In this document: in pieces, positions 31,234 through 40,119 of the stretch | How positions within the stretch are numbered: position 1 is the first letter of the stretch | Layout: the number at the start of each line of letters is the position of its first letter | Assembly: GCA_029262115.1 (NCBI GenBank) | Contig: JAJCZZ010000048.1 | Coordinates: 1 to 44,686, forward strand | Reading direction: 5' to 3' | Source of the DNA: Gemmatimonadota bacterium | Lineage (GTDB): Bacteria > Gemmatimonadota > Gemmatimonadetes > Longimicrobiales > Gaopeijiaceae | Length of the DNA: 44,686 nucleotides | The notes under the pieces: model-generated | The model's database searches: none | What the model was told of the DNA's origin: nothing | The model's input: only the letters and a program-made list of their open reading frames with translations | Made by a program: the position numbers and the translations under genes

Positions 31234-32472
31234 TCAGCGGCCTCGACTCGATGGATCCGGACTGCCGAAGTACACGGCATTGGGAGCATCCGATCGGGCC
31301 ACGACGATGTCGTTCAGGCCGTCGCCATTCAGGTCGCCCACTCCGAACCCATAGGCGGCACCCTCGCCATCGCCGAACGGCACCGGAGTGAATGCGCGGA
31401 GTCCCTCGTTGAACCAGACCACCGGGCGAGCCTCCACATGGCCCACGATCAGATCCGTCCGACCGTCGCCGTCCACATCCCAGGCCAGGATAGCGTAGGG
31501 CCGGTCGGGTGACTCGGTGAGGGGCACCAGGCTTCCGAAGCTTCCGTCCGCCCCGCCGAAGAAGATGCCCGTGCGAGCGGGCGCAATCACGCCGCTTCCT
31601 CCGTCCGGACCCGGCGTTCCGACGCCGGTGCGTGATCCCGGGGCGATGATGGCCACATCGACCCACCCGTCTTGATCGAAGTCCGCCGTAGCAGCGGACC
31701 GGTACCCGACCCCATCCGGCCCGAAGGTGCGCCGCTCCGGGAAAGTGCCGGTGCCGTCGTTCAGGAGCACCTCACTCTGGCCGCCGTCCCTGTGTGGGAC
31801 GACGAGGTCGAGATCGCCGTCGCGGTCCATATCCATGGGCGTGATCGTGGTGGCGGAGCCCCGGTACACTACGGCGCACGGCTCCTGAAGGAGGCCGTCC
31901 GCCCGCCCGAAGCACACGAAGCTGTCCGTTCCCTGAGGGCCACCGCGGTTGGCGACGATTACGTCCTGGCGGCCGTCCCCGTTCAGATCCGCCACGGACA
32001 CGTGCCGGGTATTCCACTCCGGTGTGCCGAACTGCTGGACCTCGGTGAAGCTGCCGCTCCCATCGTTGTGAAGGACTCGCTTGGGATCTGGCGAGTCGTT
32101 GGACACGATTATGTCCAGGTCCCCGTCACTGTCCAGGTCCAGCAACTCCCCCGTATACGACCGGTCCGGCCCCGGGCCGACTGACGTAGCGGGTCGGAAC
32201 CCACCCTCGCCGTCCCCCAGCCGCACCAGATTCTGCAGCGGCCAGTGCCGACCTTTGACCAGGACCACGTCGAGGTGGCCGTCTCCGTTCACATCCCCGA
32301 GGCTCACGTTGGCCGAGGTGTACGCCGCGTCCTCCAGGACCAGGCTGCGACTGAAGGAACGGGCCCCGGGACCGCTCTCAGTGATCACTTCTGCATCGCC
32401 ACAGGCTGCGGTCATCACGACCGCGGTAGCGAGGACATGAGCGGTGCGGATGCGGATTCGGACGAGGCTCAT
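31234..32472 (-). CDS. FG-GAP/VCBS-repeat lipoprotein, seven repeats
   Basis: A 412-residue exported protein with lipobox TAAC in its first 25 residues. Seven calcium-loop repeats are visible: DVNGDGHLDVVLV, DLDSDGDLDIIVS, DLNGDGRQDVIVA, DMDRDGDLDLVVP, DFDQDGWVDVAII, DVDGDGRTDLIVG and DLNGDGLNDIVVA, matching a seven-bladed integrin-like propeller. ATG at 32472 places the signal correctly; the longer frame to 32592 is rejected. Its C-terminal tail (after AVYFGSP) runs toward the permease relic, so the natural end may have been altered. Role unknown, likely surface binding. Confidence 0.85.
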   Translation of the reverse strand: MSLVRIRIRTAHVLATAVVMTAACGDAEVITESGPGARSFSRSLVLEDAAYTSANVSLGDVNGDGHLDVVLVKGRHWPLQNLVRLGDGEGGFRPATSVGPGPDRSYTGELLDLDSDGDLDIIVSNDSPDPKRVLHNDGSGSFTEVQQFGTPEWNTRHVSVADLNGDGRQDVIVANRGGPQGTDSFVCFGRADGLLQEPCAVVYRGSATTITPMDMDRDGDLDLVVPHRDGGQSEVLLNDGTGTFPERRTFGPDGVGYRSAATADFDQDGWVDVAIIAPGSRTGVGTPGPDGGSGVIAPARTGIFFGGADGSFGSLVPLTESPDRPYAILAWDVDGDGRTDLIVGHVEARPVVWFNEGLRAFTPVPFGDGEGAAYGFGVGDLNGDGLNDIVVARSDAPNAVYFGSPDPSSRGR

Positions 32473-32691
32473 GGGCTTCGTGTGGTTGAGGGGATCTCGG
32501 GATATGACGTCCCGGTCACGAAGCCGGGCGCCCTCCACGAGGAGCCGGCGTGGTTCCGGCAAGCACCATGGTCGCGGCACGGAGACTTCCACAAGGGCAC
32601 CATCCGGTTACGATCGGAAGAGCCATGTTCACCGGAGCGAGCACAGCGAACGAAGGTGATACCCGTCGCGAACCGACGGGCCCCTCGACGG

Positions 32692-33150
32692 TCAGTTCAG
32701 CCATCCGGGCTCCGCGGTTCCCTCCACCACCGTGCAGGTCTCGGCGCAGTTGAGGACGAACTGCCAATCTCGTCCGTGGAAACCCGTCGGACCAAAGGTC
32801 AGGAGTTCCACGACCACGTCTACTGCCTCTCGGTCGGTGATCCTGGGGCGATGGAAGGCGAGGTAAGCAAACGACGGGTCACGGCCTTCGCTTACATCGC
32901 GGACCGGGAACCCGGTCACCTCCTGCAGTCGACTCAAGAGCTCGGGTGGAACCGTGTCACCATTGATCCACCGCGGGGCCAACACCACTGTCTGAGCCAG
33001 CGCAAAGCCGGCGAATTCTCCCGCCAAATCGGATGTCACCGTCACTACCACGTCCGACTCCACGTTTGATGCCGTTGAACATGCCGAAACGAGGACGCCT
33101 AGACACATCACGGTGGGCCCGCTCCATCCTGCACCGATTGACGCCAACAT
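32692..33150 (-). CDS. Putative lipoprotein of unknown function
   Basis: A 152-residue protein with signal and lipobox (LGVLVSAC) near residue 24, then an alternating beta/alpha body (SDVVVTVTSDLAGEFAGFAL, VDVVVELLTFGPTGFHGRD). Two late cysteines (NCAETC) may form a disulfide. ATG at 33150 has GAGGAG five bases upstream. No family recognised; it lies upstream of the FG-GAP lipoprotein on the same strand. Confidence 0.65.
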   Translation of the reverse strand: MLASIGAGWSGPTVMCLGVLVSACSTASNVESDVVVTVTSDLAGEFAGFALAQTVVLAPRWINGDTVPPELLSRLQEVTGFPVRDVSEGRDPSFAYLAFHRPRITDREAVDVVVELLTFGPTGFHGRDWQFVLNCAETCTVVEGTAEPGWLN

Positions 33151-33242
33151 AAGGACTCCTCACCGGCCTTCGGTTACGGTCACGCTGCCTCCCCGTGCCC
33201 AATCGACTCGAGGTGCTATTTCAGAAGTTGTCCTCTCATGCT

Positions 33243-33782
33243 TTATCGTTCGTACGCGTCAGCAAAACGGTCGGCCAGGTAGTCGTGGAAGCCCCACCCG
33301 ATACCATGAGCTCGCTCCACAACGGCTTCCGCACGCCTCCGAAACGACGCCTTTGTCGCGGCGTCACCTTTCTCAAGCGCCGTCAAAAATCGGTCGTACA
33401 TCGATTCGATGCTCGAGTAGAATCCCTCATCGATGTCGCCGTAGTCAGCCGTAAACGCCGTTCCACGTTCCACGTAGTAGATCATCAGTTCGAGCAGCCC
33501 GCCCGAATCGCCAGCCGCCCGCCTGTACTCCGTGATCGCTTTCCGAGCCGCTGCGATACGAATCGGCTTCCTCGAAAAGACATCTGGATACAATGCCTCA
33601 TCAATACGTTGTTTGTATGGGGATAGCGGATCGGCGGTCGCCCCAAGCCGAGCCTCCACAAACGTCCGGTTCTCCTCGCTGACATCGCACAGATCAAGCA
33701 CGAGCTTCGTGAGCGTTGGTACGCCCGCACCTCGAACCGCTGCCTTCAGTTCGTGCGCCCTCCGCTTTGCTTCCTTCGCCAC
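33243..33782 (-). CDS. DUF6155-like hypothetical protein
   Basis: A 179-residue helical cytoplasmic protein. The blocks TLTKLVLDLCDVSEENRTFV, IRIAAARKAITEYRRAAGD, ELMIYYVERGTAFTADYGDI and GFYSSIESMYDRFL follow the pattern of the DUF6155 family as I recall it. I chose GTG at 33782 because GGAGG lies four to five bases upstream; GTG at 33797 is possible. Function unknown. Confidence 0.65.
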   Translation of the reverse strand: MAKEAKRRAHELKAAVRGAGVPTLTKLVLDLCDVSEENRTFVEARLGATADPLSPYKQRIDEALYPDVFSRKPIRIAAARKAITEYRRAAGDSGGLLELMIYYVERGTAFTADYGDIDEGFYSSIESMYDRFLTALEKGDAATKASFRRRAEAVVERAHGIGWGFHDYLADRFADAYER

Positions 33783-34010
33783 AGAGCCTCCAGTCACCTA
33801 TTTCCAGCGCACATTGTGTGACCGTAACTACGCGTAACACGCTGGATTGTTCGCCGCGGCTCGCGCACCGAAACGAAGCCGGGTACCGCGCCTCATCGGA
33901 GCGAAGGCAGAAACCCGTCAAGTGCAGTCGCAGTCCACCAAGCCCTCAATACCCATCTCCCATCAGCCGACCGAGGGGAGCGCGGCAACCACGTTGTGCC
34001 ATGCGCCGAG

Positions 34011-34370
34011 CTAGACCCGTGTGTAGGACCGTCGCAACGACATGGCGCTCGACCCGTCGGGGAGAAGAAGGGTCGTGTAAACGGTCATCCCACGTTGCCG
34101 GTCCGCGACAAATTTCTCCTCCAGTCGCGCACCGTCTGGAGAGTGAAGAACAAAGTGGGCCTCGGTCCCCGCCAACCGCTCCGAGTATCCTCTGCGGACC
34201 TTCTCAAAGGATGCCTCCCGCCCGTTCTGATGCAACGGGAGCCAAGCTACGCCAGCCACGTCGCGCCGAAAGCTGATTCGGGCATCGATCGCTCTATAGA
34301 AGAAGTCCGATTCCGGCTCGGGGAAGACCGTGAGGGCACCCTGGCCTGTGAGTTGGGTGAAGAGTCCCCT
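34011..34370 (-). pseudogene. C-terminal fragment of a beta-lactamase-family hydrolase, possible
   Basis: The minus strand reads LFTQLTGQGALTVFPEPESD, then FFYRAIDARISFRRDVAGVA and PLHQNGREASFEKV, closely resembling the C-terminal DUF3471-like domain found after serine-hydrolase (class C beta-lactamase type) domains. There is no start codon and no catalytic domain upstream. The frame continues to 34011 with further beta-like sequence. The remaining bases of 33798-34448 show nothing else. Confidence 0.45.
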
Positions 34371-34449
34371 GGGTACAATACGTTCAGGCCGGGGGCCGTG
34401 GAGCGATTACGGATCGGCTTCCCGAAGCCGACACCGTGATCCACTTCGG

Positions 34450-34486
34450 CCATATGGCGTTAGGTTAGTGGCACATGACCATATGG
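34450..34486. promoter_or_regulatory. Paired CCATATGG palindromes ahead of the TA genes
   Basis: CCATATGG occurs at 34450-34457 and 34479-34486, 29 bases apart start to start and just upstream of the antitoxin ATG at 34495. The first copy extends to GCCATATGGC. Spacing of nearly three helical turns suits two antitoxin dimers binding one face for autoregulation. Confidence 0.5.
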
Positions 34487-34494
34487 GAGGGCAC

Positions 34495-34944
34495 ATGGCC
34501 ACCGCCACAAGGCCGAAGGCAACGAGAAAGGGGTCGACCAAGCGGAGTTCGTCCGAGTCACGCGGAGTTGCGGATCTTATCCGTCAACACCGGGCGACTC
34601 TGAAGGGAGCCAAGTTCGAAGAGCTGGAGGCCCTCCGCGAGCGCCTCGATCTGTCGACGTCCGAGATGGCCGATCTCGTCCTCATTTCGGAGCGTACCCT
34701 GAGCCGACGCCGGAAGGAAGGCCGGCTCGAGCCGGACGAGTCGGATCGCGTGCTCCGGGTTCAGCGCCTCCTGCTCCAGGCCCGCGAGTTATTTGACGGC
34801 GACGAATCCAAGGCTCGCCGCTGGTTCCACTCCGGGTTCAGCGACCTGGGTGGAGAGTCGCCGCTCTCTCTTGCTCGCACCGACGCAGGCGCCCGCGAGG
34901 TTGAGCGCTTCATCGGACGCCTCGAGCACGGCGTGTTCATGTGA
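34495..34944 (+). CDS. Xre/MbcA/ParS-family antitoxin of a RES system
   Basis: A 149-residue antitoxin. After a basic N-terminal tail, residues about 40-95 form the Xre-like HTH (LDLSTSEMADLVLISERTLS then RRRKEG). The C-terminal DUF2384 part has ARELFDGDESKARRWFHSGF and GGESPLSLARTDAGAREVER. It neutralises the RES toxin encoded next and probably represses the promoter. ATG at 34495 has GGGAGG four bases upstream. Its stop overlaps the toxin start as GTGA. Confidence 0.9.
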   Translation: MATATRPKATRKGSTKRSSSESRGVADLIRQHRATLKGAKFEELEALRERLDLSTSEMADLVLISERTLSRRRKEGRLEPDESDRVLRVQRLLLQARELFDGDESKARRWFHSGFSDLGGESPLSLARTDAGAREVERFIGRLEHGVFM

Positions 34945-35387
34945 CCTCGGCTTGGCGCATTGTGAAGTCGAAGTACGCCGAGTCCGCGATGAACGGAGAT
35001 GGCGCCCGGCGGTTCCCCGGTCGATGGAACGCCGAAGGGTCCCCGATGGTGTACTTGGCCGACAGCCTGGCTCTGGCGGCCCTGGAGATCCTGGTGCACG
35101 TCGAGAACTCCGAGTTCATGCCGCGCTACGTCGCGATTGAGGTGGAGATCCCCGAAGAGACGCTTAGCGACGCGCCGGCAGGGATGGACGGGACGGATCT
35201 CGGCGCAGCACGGGACGCAGGGACCAATTGGCTGAAGAGCGGGGTGTCCGCCGTACTCCGAGTCCCGAGCGTGGTCATTCCCCGAACTCGTCTGTACCTC
35301 GTGAATCCACGGCATCCCGACGCGACGAAACTGAAGGTCGGCGAACCGGAATCCATCGAGTTCGACCCCCGCCTACTTCGCGGCTAG
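34941..35387 (+). CDS. RES-domain toxin (NAD+-degrading type)
   Basis: A 148-residue RES-family protein. The defining features are visible: AWRIVKSKYAESAMNGDGAR then RFPGRWNAEGSPMVYLADSL, with the R, E and S positions of the name (R in WRI, E in ALEILVH, S in the later APAGMD-containing loop less certain). Family members deplete NAD+ when free of antitoxin. The GTG start at 34941 overlaps the antitoxin stop by four bases, so the pair is coupled and appears intact. Confidence 0.88.
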   Translation: MTSAWRIVKSKYAESAMNGDGARRFPGRWNAEGSPMVYLADSLALAALEILVHVENSEFMPRYVAIEVEIPEETLSDAPAGMDGTDLGAARDAGTNWLKSGVSAVLRVPSVVIPRTRLYLVNPRHPDATKLKVGEPESIEFDPRLLRG

Positions 35388-35525
35388 CTGGAGTACCTCC
35401 GTGTATTCTTCGTGACTCCATCCTCTCAAGTGATGGAGTCTCAGGTAGACCCCGGGGCGGTTCACCTCCTGCGCCGTGTCCCGCGGCGCGCGCAGCTTCG
35501 AGTACGGATCTTCCTGCGGGGTCAT
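35376..35525 (-). CDS. Small hypothetical protein coupled to the Nudix/IS3 frame
   Basis: A 49-residue frame from ATG at 35525, which overlaps the upstream stop as ATGA. It ends in HHLRGWSHEEYTEVLQLAAK. It may be a genuine small protein or a leftover of the same insertion that altered the Nudix gene. No family recognised. It slightly overlaps the 3' end of the RES gene on the opposite strand. Confidence 0.35.
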
Positions 35526-36007
35526 CCCGCTGTCCTCCTGGTGGCAGGCGCCGGCCGGCCGAGCAACCACGCTTGGTTGTACCATTCGATGAATGCTCCG
35601 ATCGCGCGTCTCGCCTCCTCACGGTTCTTGAAGTCGTGGAGATAGAGACACTCCTCTGGCGTAGGAGTCCGGGCGTTGCGGCCTGATACGATCACCGCTG
35701 ACTCTCTCCGATATGACAAAGAACTGTTCACGCCGCTCATACCACGTGTTCGACCAGAAATGAACGTGGCGACGGGCCAGACCAGTGGACCGATCGTACA
35801 GCGGAGGCCCGTCTCCTCAAGAAGCTCTCTTCGCGCAGCAGCCATGAAGCTTTCGCCGGTTTCAACCCCGCCACCGGGGGTCAACCAGAACACGTGCCCT
35901 ATGTCCGGCCCTTCAGCCTTCAGTAGCAAGAGGCGATCAGCTCGGTCAATCAGGATCAGTCGGACAGCGTCCCGCAAGACTACCTGCTCCGGATCCGGTT
36001 CACCCAT
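35522..36007 (-). pseudogene. Nudix hydrolase with 3' end from an IS3 transposase
   Basis: Residues 1 to about 95 form a Nudix hydrolase with a complete Nudix box (GGGVETGESFMAAARRELLE then ETG), expected to cleave nucleoside-diphosphate-linked substrates. The last 50 or so residues do not continue the Nudix fold: ECLYLHDFKNREEARRAIGA and FIEWYNQAWLLG are the C-terminal signature of IS3-family (orfB) integrases. So an IS3-derived fragment replaced the natural 3' end near 35690, truncating the Nudix domain by roughly 40-50 residues. Activity is doubtful. Confidence 0.75.
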
Positions 36008-36097
36008 CGGCTACGATCGGCCAAAGGAAAACGATGTTTGCTATGTGATCTGAAGCCTGCCCTCCCTAGCGATCGAAACCACTCCTCCGGCATTCAC

Positions 36098-36550
36098 TCA
36101 TTGGAAGAGTCCCTGGGGAGAATCGCCGGGGAGGAGACCCCGGTGCTTTCTCCAAACGAGAACGCCGGTCGGAACGGCGGCCGTCAGAGGAAGGACCACG
36201 GACACCAGCGAGTCGGGCGGAAGGTACGGTGCAAGCACAGCCGTGAGCAGGCCCACCAAGACATAGGCCAGGCCAAACCAGCGAACCCAGGGGCGGCGAC
36301 GCATCAGTCCCACCCCGAGGACAGCCGGGGAGGCGACCAACAACAGCACAGTCGGAGTCGCCAACAGGACGTCACGGAGCCCTGAACCGGTGAAAGTCCC
36401 GACGCTGAATGTCCCCCCTCCCGGCTCCACCGAGATCGTCCAGGAGACCAAAAGCCAGAAGATCAGCCCGACCGCAGCGCTGGCATACAGGACGGCCCCG
36501 ACGGCCCACTGTGCCTTGGAGTTGCTGTGATGTTGTGGCTTGGCGCTCAA
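36098..36550 (-). CDS. Small membrane protein, four helices
   Basis: A 150-residue membrane protein with hydrophobic segments AVGAVLYASAAVGLIFWLLV, LLATPTVLLLVASPAVLGVG, FGLAYVLVGLLTAVLAPYL and LVSVVLPLTAAVPTGVLVW. The start is TTG at 36550 with GGGAGG five bases upstream. No family recognised. It is not obviously linked to its neighbours. The 190 bases at 36551-36739 contain no gene. Confidence 0.6.
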   Translation of the reverse strand: MSAKPQHHSNSKAQWAVGAVLYASAAVGLIFWLLVSWTISVEPGGGTFSVGTFTGSGLRDVLLATPTVLLLVASPAVLGVGLMRRRPWVRWFGLAYVLVGLLTAVLAPYLPPDSLVSVVLPLTAAVPTGVLVWRKHRGLLPGDSPQGLFQ

Positions 36551-36739
36551 TTGGACCTCCCGGGTCCCTCACCAAACCGAGACCTAAAACCTGTTCTCTT
36601 CTGGAATTGAATATGGGGCCGACACATCCGTCCGCACCGTTCTGCAGGCGGATAAGCCGCGCGTGCCAGGGCCACAACCTCGGGAGTGAAGCGCGCGCAA
36701 AGGAAGGGGCACACCCCTATGTCCGGGTTGCTGCGGCCC

Positions 36740-39187
36740 TCAGACATCCCGCAGGAGCGTCATCGGGTCGATCCGACGCGCCCGCCGGAGTGGGCCGATC
36801 AGCGCGAGTACCGTCACAACGGCGAGCGTCCCGACGGTCACACCCACCAGAGCCGGGGTCACCGCTGGGAGGGGCCCGAGCCAGATGGAGAGAAGCCGAG
36901 CGGCGAGGGCTCCCCCACCGAGGCCGAGCAGCGCGCCCGGCACGACCAGCGTCAGAGCCCCTCGGAGGAGGAAGCGCCCGATGCGAGGGAGCGGCGCCCC
37001 GAGGGCCCGGCGGATCGACAGGTCACGCTCCCGAACGCGGACCCAGCGGAGGAAGTGCGAGTGCACCGCACCCGCGGCGACGAGCAGACTCACGATCCCG
37101 AAGAGGAGCGCGAGGCGGGCGAGAAAGACCTGGATCACGCGCGAGCGGACGAGCATTCCGGCGAGAGTCTCGAAAGGGCGCAGCGCCACGCCGAGCGGTC
37201 GAAGTCGAGGGAGGAGAGAGGAGACCGAGGCGTCCGCCCCGCGAACGAGAAGGACGGCGCTCTCCATCGGCTCATCTCCCCAACCGCGGTAAACCGTGGG
37301 GCGCACGTCCCCACTCCCCCATGTCGCCTCCTCAACGATTCCGGAGATCCGGACGGGAAGGGAGTCGCCGACCATCAGGGTCCGGCCGACCGCACCGTCG
37401 CCCCATCCGAGCTTCCGGGCGAGGTCCCGCGACACCACAGCTTCGGCGGGCCCGCGTGCGGGCACCCCGGCGAGGAGGGTCGTGCCAATGACCTCGAAGA
37501 ACCCGGGCGTCACGGTCTCGAGTGCGAAGGTGCGCGCCTCTCCGGACGGAGCGGTGACCGAGTCCCATCTCGCGCCGTAGACGGGGTTACGGGCGGTGAG
37601 GGCAGCGGAGGTGCCCAGCGCTGTCAGGAACCGATTAGCCGTCGGTGGAGCCTCCGCTTCGACCGCTGACACGTAGTGGACGGCGGTCTCGCCGTTCCGG
37701 AATCCCACGAATTCGCCGTCCAGCGAACGGAGGGTGGTGAGGAAGAGTCCGGTCACCACGACGAGCGTCGAAGCGAGCGCGACCTGAACCACGAGCCCAG
37801 CACCGGCGAAGCGGCTTGAACTGGGTCCCCGACCGACGTCGCTCGACCGGGCGAGGTGGAGTGCCACCGCGATGCCCGGGAGGGCCGCCGCCACAGCCGA
37901 GACGGCACCGGCCAGCGCGGCCACTCCGAGGGTCCCCTGGTCGATGGTCACCCGGATCCCGGTCGCCCCGCCGAGGATCGGGAGGAGCCAGGGAGCCACC
38001 GCTGCCAGCGCCCATGCGATCCCCACGGCAAGTGCCGCGGCACCGGTGGCCAGCAGTGCCGCCTCTGTGACGAGGCGTGCCCAAGTCTCGGTCCGCCGCG
38101 CCCCCAGCGCGCTCCGGAGCCGGTACTCGCGGCGGCGGGCCAGCGTGTCGGAGACGATCAAGTTGGCCCCGGTCAGGAGGGTGGTCACCCACACCGCGGC
38201 GGCGAGTCCGAGCAGGACGGACAAGACCCGGCCGACGACACCCGCCTCGCCCCCGAAGGCCGCCGCGCTCGCGTGTCTCAGCTGCGGCGCGCCGAGGTCG
38301 GGCGGAGTCTCGATGGCTCGGCCTGCCCACGCTTCTGCGGAGGCGTCGTCCGTCGGGTCGACAAAAAAGACACTTGCGATCGCCGCAGTCTCGGACGGCT
38401 TCCGCACCTCCCAGAACTGCGGCGGAATGCAGCAGATCGGCCCGTTGAACCCGGCCTCGGCCACACCGACGATCGTGGCGGTGCGATTCCCCAGGCGGAC
38501 GACCCGACCGACGACCCCCGGATCGGACTCGAACCGTTCCGTCCACAAAGCGTGGGACACGACCATCTCGCCCGGGGCCTCGAGTGCACGCCCCGCTACC
38601 AGGCGGCCCCCGAGCCGCACGATGTGCCCCCGAAGGACGCGCTCCCCCTGCACCCGAAGAATCCCCATCGGCGTCTCGAGATCACCCGAAGACCGCCACG
38701 TGACGACGGTCGCGGAGAAGGGCCCATCCAACGGATCAAGCCACGATTCCCGCCCGGTCAGCGGGATTCCCGACAGCGGCCGGCCGGTCTCGGCGACCCA
38801 AGTGAGGCGGGCGGCGTCAGCCCGAACACCGTCTTCCGGGGCGAGGATGTCCGCGCGGGTCTCTGCCATGAAGGTTGCCATTCCGATCCCCGTCCCGACG
38901 ATGGCAGCGAAGGTGAGGGCGTGGGTGGGGAGGCGTCGAATCCGGCGCATGGCGAGGCGGAACTCCCGGAGGGTGGTGGCGAGAAGGTTCCCGCGGGAGG
39001 TGGTGCGGGTGGGTGCGACGACGGCGCGAACGAAGGCTCGTCGGAGTTCGCGACGGAGCCACCGGCGGGCCGCCGCGGCGCCCTCGCGGGTCCGGCGTTC
39101 CTCCTGGAGTTCGGAGAGGGTGGCGCGCAGGTCTACGTCCAGGCGTCGTTCGGCCCACACCAGTAGGCGCTCCTCGAGCCGGGTCAT
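36740..39187 (-). CDS. ADOP-type ABC transporter permease (MacB/FtsX duplicated)
   Basis: An 815-residue permease. A soluble N-terminal module (EERLLVWAERRLDVDLRATL) is followed by two MacB periplasmic-domain plus FtsX three-helix units. The second ends with RRARRIDPMTLLRDV, the family's C-terminal mark. These orphan permeases are common in Acidobacteria and Gemmatimonadota and have no cognate ATPase next to them. ATG at 39187 overlaps the PadR stop as ATGA with GGAG eight bases upstream. Cargo unknown. A TTG/GTG-type extension to 39238 is not needed. Confidence 0.9.
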   Translation of the reverse strand: MTRLEERLLVWAERRLDVDLRATLSELQEERRTREGAAAARRWLRRELRRAFVRAVVAPTRTTSRGNLLATTLREFRLAMRRIRRLPTHALTFAAIVGTGIGMATFMAETRADILAPEDGVRADAARLTWVAETGRPLSGIPLTGRESWLDPLDGPFSATVVTWRSSGDLETPMGILRVQGERVLRGHIVRLGGRLVAGRALEAPGEMVVSHALWTERFESDPGVVGRVVRLGNRTATIVGVAEAGFNGPICCIPPQFWEVRKPSETAAIASVFFVDPTDDASAEAWAGRAIETPPDLGAPQLRHASAAAFGGEAGVVGRVLSVLLGLAAAVWVTTLLTGANLIVSDTLARRREYRLRSALGARRTETWARLVTEAALLATGAAALAVGIAWALAAVAPWLLPILGGATGIRVTIDQGTLGVAALAGAVSAVAAALPGIAVALHLARSSDVGRGPSSSRFAGAGLVVQVALASTLVVVTGLFLTTLRSLDGEFVGFRNGETAVHYVSAVEAEAPPTANRFLTALGTSAALTARNPVYGARWDSVTAPSGEARTFALETVTPGFFEVIGTTLLAGVPARGPAEAVVSRDLARKLGWGDGAVGRTLMVGDSLPVRISGIVEEATWGSGDVRPTVYRGWGDEPMESAVLLVRGADASVSSLLPRLRPLGVALRPFETLAGMLVRSRVIQVFLARLALLFGIVSLLVAAGAVHSHFLRWVRVRERDLSIRRALGAPLPRIGRFLLRGALTLVVPGALLGLGGGALAARLLSIWLGPLPAVTPALVGVTVGTLAVVTVLALIGPLRRARRIDPMTLLRDV

Positions 39188-39519
39188 CGGCCGGTCTCCG
39201 GCTCGGGGAGGGCAAGGTCGGTAAGGACATCCTCCCACATCCGACGGAACGCGCCGAGGGCCCGCATCCCCCGGTCGGTCGGAGCGTACCAGCGCCGGGG
39301 ACGTCCCCCGCGACGGGAGGGCGTCCCGATATCGGAGGTCAGGTAGCCCTTCGCCTCCAGCCGGCGCAGGGTAACATGGATCGCCGCGACCCCGGGATCA
39401 CGGCCCCCGCGCGCTTCTAACTCGCGGTAGACCGCCGCGCCGTTGGCTGCGTCTCCCACGTGGAGCACGGAGGCAAGCACCAGCGCCTCCAGTTCACCGA
39501 GGTGTTCTCCCTTTCCCAT
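39184..39519 (-). CDS. PadR-family transcriptional regulator
   Basis: A 111-residue winged-helix regulator: LEALVLASVLHVGDAANGAA, VAAIHVTLRRLEAKGYLTSD and RGGRPRRWYAPTDRGMRALG are the helix-turn-helix and wing of the PadR family. ATG at 39519 has GGGGGAG upstream. It is translationally coupled to the ADOP permease that follows, so it likely represses that operon. Confidence 0.9.
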   Translation of the reverse strand: MGKGEHLGELEALVLASVLHVGDAANGAAVYRELEARGGRDPGVAAIHVTLRRLEAKGYLTSDIGTPSRRGGRPRRWYAPTDRGMRALGAFRRMWEDVLTDLALPEPETGR

Positions 39520-39575
39520 CTGCTCCCCCCACGTCGCGTGCCCTCAGCCGCCAATGGGGGACAGTATGTGACAAA

Positions 39576-39581
39576 ATTATA
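39576..39581 (-). promoter_or_regulatory. Candidate -10 element for the PadR/permease operon
   Basis: TATAAT is exact on the minus strand, in the most AT-rich stretch of the neighbourhood, about 57 bases upstream of the PadR ATG at 39519. No convincing -35 hexamer was found at the usual distance. Confidence 0.45.
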
Positions 39582-40119
39582 TTCCAAGCAACGAACACCT
39601 GGGAGCGCTGGGTCGATCCCCGGTGGAAGTGGCAGGAGCCGGCACCGTCCTGAGGAGGCCCCGACAGTCCCTCTTACCGGCGGTTTCTCGCTCGCTCGAC
39701 TCTCGTATCGCGGTCAAGGTCTCAGCTCTTTCTCCGGTATCCACCCCCGTGGGACCAGGGCAGCGATTCGGCCCGGGGCCGCGATCTCTTCGATCAGAGC
39801 CTTCCAGGGAACGACGGGACCTGGAACGCCTGAGACGCCCACGCTCGGGGATCAGCCGCCGCTAGAGCGTGGAATCCCTGGTCGATACACACCCCGCCGT
39901 CGCGGGATCTCGGCTCAGCGCGGCGCTCGGCTTCTCCATTCGGCTAAAAGTGTGGTGTTTCAGAACCCTGATCGCCACTGAGGGGCCGGAGGCGCCGTCC
40001 CCGTGAGGCGGAACGACGCACCGTCTGTACGATCGGCTTTCAACCTCTCTTGCTCTCAATCCGTCAGGTCGATACTATCACACAGACACTGTCATTGTGC
40101 CACTTTTCGAGATCGATGC
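39582..40119. other. Intergenic region between divergent PadR units
   Basis: About 540 bases with no gene I can support. Open frames here (for example 39460-39981 on the plus strand) lack ribosome binding sites and protein-like composition. The last 80 bases, with ACTATCACACAGACACTGTC, probably hold the promoter of the second PadR gene. Confidence 0.5.

Noticed and set aside
37856-39224. Two long overlapping plus-strand frames (436 and 450 codons)
   Set aside because: Both are antisense to the first ADOP permease and low in complexity.
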